64,000 bases of DNA from Anaeramoeba ignava (taxonomy: Eukaryota > Metamonada > Anaeramoebidae), in the NCBI GenBank assembly GCA_028826165.1, contig JAPDFW010000115.1, positions 118,564 to 182,563 of the forward strand, written 5' to 3'. A program made the translations under genes and the position numbers. Shown here piece by piece: positions 57,049-64,000 of this stretch. Position 1 is the first letter of the stretch. Every line of letters starts with the position of its first letter. Below the pieces are notes generated by a model that worked only from the letters and a program-made list of their open reading frames with translations, did not search any database and had not been told where the DNA came from.

Positions 57049-59471
57049 TTAAATTTTAAATTGGGAAAATTCCATTTTCTTTTTTTGAAAATCTCTCAAA
57101 TTCTTCATTTTTGGTTTTGAATTATTTTGTAAATGATTTGGTTTAAATTGATTTTTAAATTTAATTTTCTTTTTTTGATTAAAATTTGAATTCATTTCCA
57201 AATCATTTAAGGAAGAAAACCTTTTCCAAAAATTATTTGATTCCAATTCTTTCATTTTCAAAATCAACCAAATTAATTTTTCTTTTTCATTATTTTTCAT
57301 TTTTTGGAGTTTGACAATTTTTCTTTTTTTTCTACAACAACAACGATAAATTCTTTTGCGACAACAACAAAAAACACAACAAAGAATCAAACCAAAAGTA
57401 ATTCCAATTAAAGACCAATTTAAAGATTGAAAAACACTTGGTTTTTGAGTATCCAAATTTGGTATTTGATTTCTACACCATTGGAAAACTCCATTAGAAT
57501 CGAGACCATTAGTGAATCCCTTATCACAAATACAAGAGGTATTATCTTCTGTTAATTTTCCATGTGAACCACAATCAGCATAAGTATTATTTAAGAAATC
57601 AGAGATGTTCCCTGTATAAACATCCTCAGCTTCAAAATCAGACCAAGTTTCTACATATTGTGAGTTATTATTTGTATTCGAATCTAAACACACATTTGAT
57701 ATATAATTAAGGATCTCATTTCCACTGCATTCTTTAAAGGGTTCACATAAACCTGTTTGTGGATTGTAAAAATCCCTTTTATTTTCACTTGTGAAATATT
57801 TACTTGAGCAATTAACAGGAATACAACTTTGAGTTGTTTCATTGAATTCTTGATCTTCAGTGCAAGCTGGTTGGCAATATCTGATTGCTCCTCCAAGTGT
57901 TACTTCACGAGATGGACTTGTGCAAATTGGGTTATTTGAGTTCATCACAAATCCTTTTGAAAAAATATCATTTGGATCATTTGTTCCAAATCCGATTTCA
58001 TGAACTGAATCCAATCTTCCATTTTGTAGGATTGCATATGTGCAATTTCCTTCTTGATCAATAGTTGAATTTGAGTTTAAATTAAATCTAAAATTGATCA
58101 CTTCTTTTGAAGTTATGCTTTTTGATATTGATGATCCAATCTGGATTGCAGAACAATCAACTATAAATTCAGAACCTGTTTCATCTTCTGTTTTTTTCAG
58201 ATTATTCAAACAACAGTTTCTTGGTTGAATTTCAATTGTTCCATTGTAAATTGCTTCATTTTCTACATCAATAAATAAAATTCCTGAAGTTTGATTTATA
58301 AATTGAATTCCACTATCAATTACTTTAATTTGAGGAATTTCTTTTGTAAAACTTAATCCTGTTGAGCCAATTTCCATTGTGATTTGAATGAAATCTGAGC
58401 TTATATTATCACAAATAAAGCTTTCTGAAAATGTTGATGATTTCAAAGGATCTAAACTTGATAAATTTTGATTAAAATAACACCCAATTTGAGAAGAAAT
58501 GAAATTGTTTTGAAATTTGGATAATTGATTATGAATTGAGCCATTCATTACTGAAATGAGATCTTTAGGTGGACAAGTTTGTTTTTCAATATATTTTTCT
58601 TTACTGATTCCAATTTTATTGACAGAGTTGTTGAATTCATTTTTTGGAATCAAAAAAGGTTCATTATCTAAAGATAAATTTTCACTTTGAATTGCTAAAA
58701 AGAAATTTTCAAATTGGGAATAAATTGGATTCAAATTATCTGATTTAATTTGAGCTGAAATTGAATTATTTATATTTTTTTGTTCTCCTCCAATCTCCAA
58801 ATTTAAATCCCATATTTTGTCTTGTTGATTAACATGAATTTTGGTTGTCCAAATTAGAAGAGGAGAAAAAATATCAAACAAATAAAAAATACTATCATTT
58901 TGGGATAAACTAAAACATTGTGACTCACAACAAAAACAATCATTTGGACAATTATCATTTGAAATATTGTTTGATATTTGGAAAGCATTTTGGAAATTTG
59001 TTTTAAAAGAAAGTGGAAAAAAAAGTTGAGATTTTTTTTCAATTTGAATTTTGATTGGATTTTCAATATTCCATTTTCTTCCTATTGAATCAATTAAAAT
59101 ATCTTCTGAATTCAATGTTAAATTATAATTCCAATTATTTGGTTCATTAAAAATTGATAAATTCATTTGCCATTTTGAATCACATCTTTATAAAAAACAA
59201 AATTAAATTAAATTTAAATTAAATTTAAATTAAATTAAATTAAATTAAATTTAAATTAAATTAAATTAAATTAAATTTAAATTAGATTAAATTAGATTAA
59301 ATTAAATTAAGATTAAAATTGATCAATTTGATCTTTTTTTTTTGGAATAAATTTTGTTTTTTTTTTTACAAACATTGTTTCATCAGAACAAAGAATTATT
59401 TCATTTTTGGAAATAAATTCAGATTTTAATTTAATAATTAAAAAGAAGAAAAAGATTAATTTTTTGAACAT
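57049..59471 (-). CDS. HAP2/GCS1-like gamete fusogen
   Basis: Two exons, 59471-59374 and 59185-57049, join in phase 2 to 744 aa. Exon 1 encodes a signal peptide (MFKKLIFFFFLIIKLKSEF). The ectodomain keeps family features: NCPNDCFCCESQCF (compare the HAP2 GFCCSC cluster), NPIYSQFENFFLAI (compare DFAPY-x-TP-x-LS-x-KYL), FLIPKNEFNNSVNKIGISKE then a Cys (compare NKIGVSYSAF-x5-C), and LFIDVENEAIYNGTIEIQPRNCC (compare TVKNTG-x-V-x-AxYxVxVxxC). A Cys-rich EGF-like segment (CGSHGKLTEDNTSCICDKGF), one transmembrane helix near residues 618-642, juxtamembrane CCCRKR clusters and a ~100-residue basic tail complete the HAP2 layout. HAP2 is the class II membrane fusogen of gametes in many eukaryotes. Identification rests on motif order, not on alignment. 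Donor choice (GTTTGT at 59373) is fixed by frame. Confidence 0.72.
59195..59335. repeat. AAATTAAATTTAA repeat in the HAP2-like intron
   Basis: Short AATTAAATTTAAATTAAATTA repeat inside the intron between donor 59373 and acceptor 59187-59186. Confidence 0.8.
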
Positions 59472-59549
59472 TTTGAATAAAAATAAAAATAAAAATAAAA
59501 AATAAAAAATTTTGTTTTTTAAAGATTTAAAAAAAGTGGAATTTGAAAA

Positions 59550-60045
59550 AAAAAAAGAATTTGAATTTGATTTTGAATTTGAAAAAAAAAAAGAATTTGA
59601 TTTTGATTTTGATTTTGAATTTGAATTTTGAATTTGAATTTGATTTTGATTTTGAATTTGATTTTGATTTTGATTTTGATTTTGAATTTTGAATTTGATT
59701 TTGATTTTGAATTTGAATTTGATTTTGATTTTGAATTTGAAAAAAAAAAAGAATTTGATTTTGATTTTGAATTTGAATTTGAATTTGATTTTGATTTTGA
59801 ATTTGATTTTGATTTTGATTTTGATTTTGATTTTGATTTTGATTTTGATTTTGATTTTGAATTTGAATTTGATTTTTGATTTTGATTTTGAATTTGAATT
59901 TGAATTTGAATTTGATTTTGAATTTGATTTTGATTTTGATATTGAATTTGAATTTGATTTTTGATTTTGATTTTGATTTTGATTTTGATTTTGATTTTGA
60001 TTTTGATTTTGATTTTGATTTTGATTTTGATTTTGATTTTGATTT
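59550..60045. repeat. (GATTTT)n / (GAATTT)n array between HAP2-like and patatin genes
   Basis: TTTTGA hexamers interspersed with GAATTT on the plus strand, about 0.5 kb. It is open in several frames (LILNLN, QNQNQN, KSKSNS), but these are repeat by-products. An AAAAAAAGTGGAATTTG element lies just before it at 59529-59543. Confidence 0.9.
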
Positions 60046-60051
60046 TGAAAA

Positions 60052-62970
60052 TTAATTTTTTTGATTTGTTTTGATAAATTTCTCAAAAAATTTCTTTAAT
60101 TCTGTTAATAATTCAATGGCTTGTTTACTCTTTTCTTCTTTTGCTAATTGTAATGCTGTTTTTTTCTTATCAGTTAAACATTCCATATATTTTAATTTAT
60201 TTAAAGCTACTTCTTCACTAATATTTGAACTCAAAATATCATAAAAAATTAAAAATTGGATTGAATCAATTTCATTGTTTGCAGCTGCATAATGAAGAGC
60301 TGTCCAATCTGATGGTCCTTTAATAGAATCAAGTGGAGAATTTGTTTGTGAATAATATTGTAATGAAGAAAGATGTCCAACAGATGATGCAATACAAACT
60401 GATGGATGTTTTGACCATCTTGAGAAATTTGCATATTTGATTTCATCATTTTTTTTCAAAAATGAATAAAGTCGTGCATCAAAAAATTTCTTTAAACGTT
60501 TTGAAAGTTCTTTTTCATCAATTTCTTGTTTTGTGAAAATTTCATCAATTTTTTTAAAACTTTCTTTATCCATTCTATATCTTCCAATTCCTAAACCTTC
60601 TCGTTCTTCTTCTTTCTCTTCTTCTTTCTCTTTCTCTTTCTCTTTTTTTTTTGTTTTTTCTTCTAATTGTTGTCGAGTTGTCTCAAATACTTTGTTTGTA
60701 ACATATCCAATTCCAAATCTTCTTGGATTTGGTGTTCCAGAAAATTCATAATTAGCATATCGGTATTCTTCAACAATATCGCAAAACTTATTCAATAAAT
60801 TATCCTCTTGATTATCCAAATCTTCAATCATTTCAACTCCATAATTCCATATTCTTCTTATATTCTCAGGCGAAATCTCATCAATTGAAACAGAATCAAT
60901 TTCAGGATCAAAAGGAGTAAATCTGAAATATCGATCACCAATCATATTTGTACAAATCCTATTTGTCAGATTAGCAGTAACTTGATTCTCTTGATAAAGG
61001 AAATTTTTGCTTTGTGTTAAGAATCCAATAACTCCAAGATTAGCTCTCCAATTATAAACAGGAGTTAAATTATCAGTGGATGTATTGAGTGATAGTAAAT
61101 AAGTATCATCCAGTGAATAATTACTGATATCTCTGCATGTTACCAATGCGGCTGCTGCTGGATTATTGATAATAAATCCTCCATCAACAAAAGTGATTCT
61201 TTTTCCATCATTTTTCTCCAAAGTAAGAGGCGGAAAAATTGGAGCTGCAGCTGAAGTTGCACCTGCGACATGTGCCATTTTAAAACTGGAATCATCAATC
61301 AAAGTTAATGAATAATCTTCGTTTAATCGAAATAATCCACTTTTATATGGATCTGAAATTGGATAATTTGCAAATACACATGCTCCATAATTTTCTGCTG
61401 ATGTTGTTACCATAATCCCTCTGTTCTTAATTGTATCTGTGATTGTGCATCCTCCAAATATTTTATCTAATTCTCCATCAATTCCTTTTCTTGTATAAGC
61501 TGAATATAATAGAAAATCAGGTCCATTCATAATTGGATCTAAAATTGTTCTTGAATTTGATGACCATCTTTCAAATAGTTTGTATCTTTGCTCTCCAATA
61601 TAGATATCTAATGCTTCTCTTGGTGAAAGACTAATAGGTCCTCTTGTTAATGCAAGTGATATTATCCCACCTGTTGATGTTCCAGCATAAAAATCAAAAA
61701 TATCTTGAATTCTCAAATGAGTTCTTCTTTCAATTTCTGTTAAAAGAATACAAGGAACAATTCCTCTAATTCCTCCTCCATCTATAGAAAGTATAAATTT
61801 TTTTGAAGGATCCTTTGTTTGTTTTGTTTTTGGATTGATTTCTGGTTCTTCAATAAATTTGAATTTCTTTTCTTCTTCCTTTTCTTCTTCTTTCTTTTCT
61901 TCTTCTTTCTTTTCTGGAATTATATATTTCAATACATCTTGAATCATTCCTGCTCTTTCATCTTTTGGATCTAAAAATAATAATGAATTTAATAAATTCA
62001 CAATTGACTCTTCATAATTTCCCAAATCAAATTGAATCAATGATTTCCAAATCCAACTATTTGCTTTCATTTCATTTTTTTCTTCTTCTTTTTGTTTGAC
62101 TTTTTCTTCGTTTTCAATTTCTTCTTTAGCATTCTTAAGTGTTTCTTCAATTATTTTTTTAGTAAATACATCAATATCCTCATCTTTAAATAAATTATCT
62201 AATATCCTATAAGATTGTTGATATCTTTTGTCACCAAGTAATTGTTTAGCTTCAAGTAATAACAAATTTGGGTTTTTCATCATAAACGGTTGAGGATTTC
62301 CAGTAAGTGAATTTACTATTGGAGGAATTAATCGATCTAATGTTTGGCTTTCAAGAATCTTTTTTTTCTCTTTTTTATCTTTTCCCAATATATCAAGAAC
62401 AATTAAATCAACCAATCTTTCATTATCTTTTGATTCTAATATTTCTTTTTCTTGTTTTTCACAATCTTTTCCAAAAAGATCTTCAAGATCTTTAAGTGTA
62501 ATTTTAGCTTCTAATTTATCATCTTCATTTTTCTTCTTTTTTTCAATAATTTTAGGTTTCACAATATTGAAAAATGATTCTGAGTAAATTCACTAACATT
62601 TTTGAAATTTTGTAAAAACATTTTTATTGGCTAAATCTTTTTCTAAAAATGTTTTGGATTCTTCTTTTTGTTTTAATTTAACAATAAAATTTTTTGATTG
62701 TTTTGTAAATTTCAATTTTAATTTGTTTAATTCTTTGTTTTGCCATTCTCCAACTATTTTTCTTTCATTATTTTTAATTGTAAAATTTTGATTTTGATTT
62801 TGATTTTGATTTTCATTTGTTTGATTTTCTTTTTGATTTTCTTTTTGTTTATCAAAAATTTTTTGCATTAATGATTTAAATTGAAGATCTTCTTTAAGTT
62901 TTTCAGTTAATTTCAAAAAAGAATTGTTCTTAATTTCTTCTTTGTTATTATTATTATTTTCTTGTTTCAT
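60052..62970 (-). CDS. Patatin-like phospholipase with ankyrin repeats
   Basis: Proposed exons 62970-62620 and 62535-60052 (944 aa); the junction is uncertain. The patatin domain has the oxyanion motif SIDGGGIRGIVPCIL, the nucleophile elbow AGTSTGGIISLAL (Ser of GTSTG) and the catalytic-dyad Asp in VDGGFIINNPAAAAL, so an active acyl hydrolase is expected. Ankyrin-like repeats follow (YANFSRWSKHPSVCIASS, SDWTALHYAAANNEIDSIQF, TDKKKTALQLAKEEKSKQAI), an arrangement recalling iPLA2-type enzymes but with ankyrin C-terminal. The N-terminal third is helical, charged and partly TPR-like, and residues 1-117 are N/Q/K-rich. Upstream coding at 62593-62970 ends in a stop unless spliced. The only in-frame solution I found uses a GTTTTT donor at 62619 and an AAAG acceptor at 62537-62536. 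Confidence 0.85.
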
Positions 62971-63083
62971 TTCCTTGTTTTTCTTTTTAATAAAATAGTA
63001 TTAAATTTTTATTAAAATTTAAAAGTAAAAATGAAACAAATTTTTTTTTCATTTTTTTTTTTGCTTTTTTTTTTCATAATAAA
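62971..63083. promoter_or_regulatory. Short divergent promoter region
   Basis: A 113-bp spacer between opposite start codons with poly-A/poly-T tracts and TTTTTTTTTTGCTTTTTTTTTTC just before the plus-strand start. TTTTTTGC-T(n) also occurs near other starts (for example 16255-16270, 19045-19060). Confidence 0.35.
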
Positions 63084-63860
63084 ATGATTCAGTTTTATTC
63101 TCTTTATTTTATTTTATTTTTTTTACTTTTTCTTTTATTAATAAAATCTTCACCAATTAATGAAGATGATTGGGAAATTGAATATACAGGATATGGTTCA
63201 AGTAAAATAATAATTTTTAATTTTAAATTTTAATTTTAATTTTTAATTTTAATTTTAATTTTTAAAAAGTTACTTTTTGATCAAGGAAAAGTAACTTTAA
63301 TTCCCTCAAGCTTCAATATCATCAGGGAGAAACACATGCAGGATTAGTATTATCAAAACAAACATGGGCAGAATTTAAAAAGTAACTGTTATAGCTAAAA
63401 CAAATTCTCAATTAAGAACACCAACTCCAAATTCATGGGAAGTTTTTGGTTATTTTTAATTATAAAGAATTGGAAATGAAAAGAAACAAATTATTTCATT
63501 TTAAAAACAAATGGAATTGAATTAGGAACTGCTTCAGAAACTGTTGCTCAAAATTTTTTGGAAACTGATTCAACTCCAACTATTAATTTAGGTCAAAATT
63601 ATCAATATATTGTTGAAATGAAAAATGGTTTATTAAATATTTGGATTGATTCTAATTTAGTTATTCAAGATTATGATTTTATTCAATCTAATCCTGATAA
63701 AAATCTTTATACTTTTAAAGGAATGATTGGTTTATATACAGAAGATGCTTCAGTTACAATTTCTGATTTTAATATTGAAAGTTATGATACTTCTTCTTCT
63801 TTTATTTTTACTTTTTCTTTTTCATTTTTATTTTTATTATTTTATTATTTTAAAAATTAA
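63084..63860 (+). pseudogene. Secreted jelly-roll (LamG/ConA-like) protein gene with multiple homopolymer frame breaks
   Basis: The start exon (63084-63201) encodes a signal peptide (MIQFYSLYFILFFLLFLLLI). Downstream, conserved-looking blocks lie in alternating frames: YHQGETHAGLVLSKQTWAEF, then SQLRTPTPNSWEVFGY, then the open stretch from about 63505 with NGIELGTASETVAQNF, YIVEMKNGLLNIWIDSN, and KGMIGLYTEDASVTISDF. These resemble secreted jelly-roll domains such as the 3-keto-disaccharide hydrolase/LamG-like group. The C-terminus is a hydrophobic segment after SSSF, suggesting a GPI signal or membrane anchor. Frame changes fall at T 63274-63278, A 63308-63309, A 63377-63381, T 63453-63457, A 63464-63466 and T 63499-63502, all homopolymers. 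It is either a pseudogene or a real gene with sequencing errors. Confidence 0.6.
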
Positions 63861-64000
63861 AAACAAATTATTTTTCTTTCTTTTTTTTATTTCAATTTCA
63901 TTATTAAAAGTAAAATTAAAATAAAAAGTAATTAAAAAAAAAATATAAATTGATTTTGGAAATTTTTAAATTAAAATTTCAATTTCAATTTTAAACTCCA
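63861..64000. other. Right-edge flank
   Basis: AT-rich 3' flank of the preceding gene; no feature is visible before the window ends. Confidence 0.5.

Noticed and set aside
59313-60086. 257-codon frame of QNQNQ/KSNS repeats on the minus strand
   Set aside because: Repeat by-product; only its last ~50 codons contain the signal-peptide exon of the HAP2-like gene, which has its own ATG at 59471.

Overview
The window is very AT-rich eukaryotic nuclear DNA from a protist. It carries intron-bearing genes for core eukaryotic machinery: a PP2A catalytic subunit, beta-COP, VPS51, CDC14, a HECT ubiquitin ligase of the HUWE1/UPL type and a G-alpha subunit. It also has an RCC1-BTB protein and a HAP2/GCS1-type gamete fusogen. 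Introns are GT-AG, and most are either 60-130 bp or swollen by simple repeats. The standard genetic code fits: TAA and TGA end genes, and no long conserved gene needs TAG or TGA read as sense. The RCC1-BTB gene, asparagine/glutamate-rich runs and extreme AT content recall anaeramoebids or other amoeboid protists, but I cannot fix the species from sequence alone. I see no bacterial operon, tRNA, rRNA, CRISPR array or transposon.

Left third (1-23000). The 5' part of a minus-strand HUWE1/UPL-like ligase runs off the left edge. Its apparent first intron is about 3 kb of 12-bp satellite. Next come the PP2A catalytic gene (six exons, 309 aa), a ~4.7 kb array of a ~168-bp satellite, an F-box protein fused to a TMEM185-like membrane region, a 60-bp-class minisatellite, and a G-alpha gene that looks broken. 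Its reading frame has a TAG and a TGA, and its exons and introns are invaded by an 11-bp repeat.

Middle (23000-45500). Beta-COP (plus) converges on VPS51 (minus), which diverges from a CS-domain/SEL1-repeat tail-anchored protein. An AMN1-like leucine-rich-repeat gene, a C2-domain gene, a CDC14 phosphatase and an armadillo protein follow. In the armadillo gene eight consecutive exons are each exactly 129 nt, one 43-residue repeat apiece.

Right third (45500-64000). A minus-strand block holds two tandem type I membrane proteins, each with a seven-FG-GAP-repeat head and a fibronectin-like stalk. They belong to a ~5.2-kb segmental duplication that also left a truncated BTB copy beside the intact RCC1-BTB gene. 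Upstream lie the HAP2-like fusogen and a patatin-ankyrin phospholipase. A plus-strand secreted jelly-roll-like gene at the right end is interrupted by several homopolymer-length frame breaks.

Themes. Several gene products act in membrane traffic (beta-COP, VPS51) and signalling (PP2A, CDC14, G-alpha). The right block is rich in cell-surface and fusion proteins. Nearly every long intron carries its own private simple repeat. In two genes a duplicated exon segment appears to be dissolving into that repeat. Gene models here were assembled by eye from splice signals and family conservation; exon sums were checked for reading frame.
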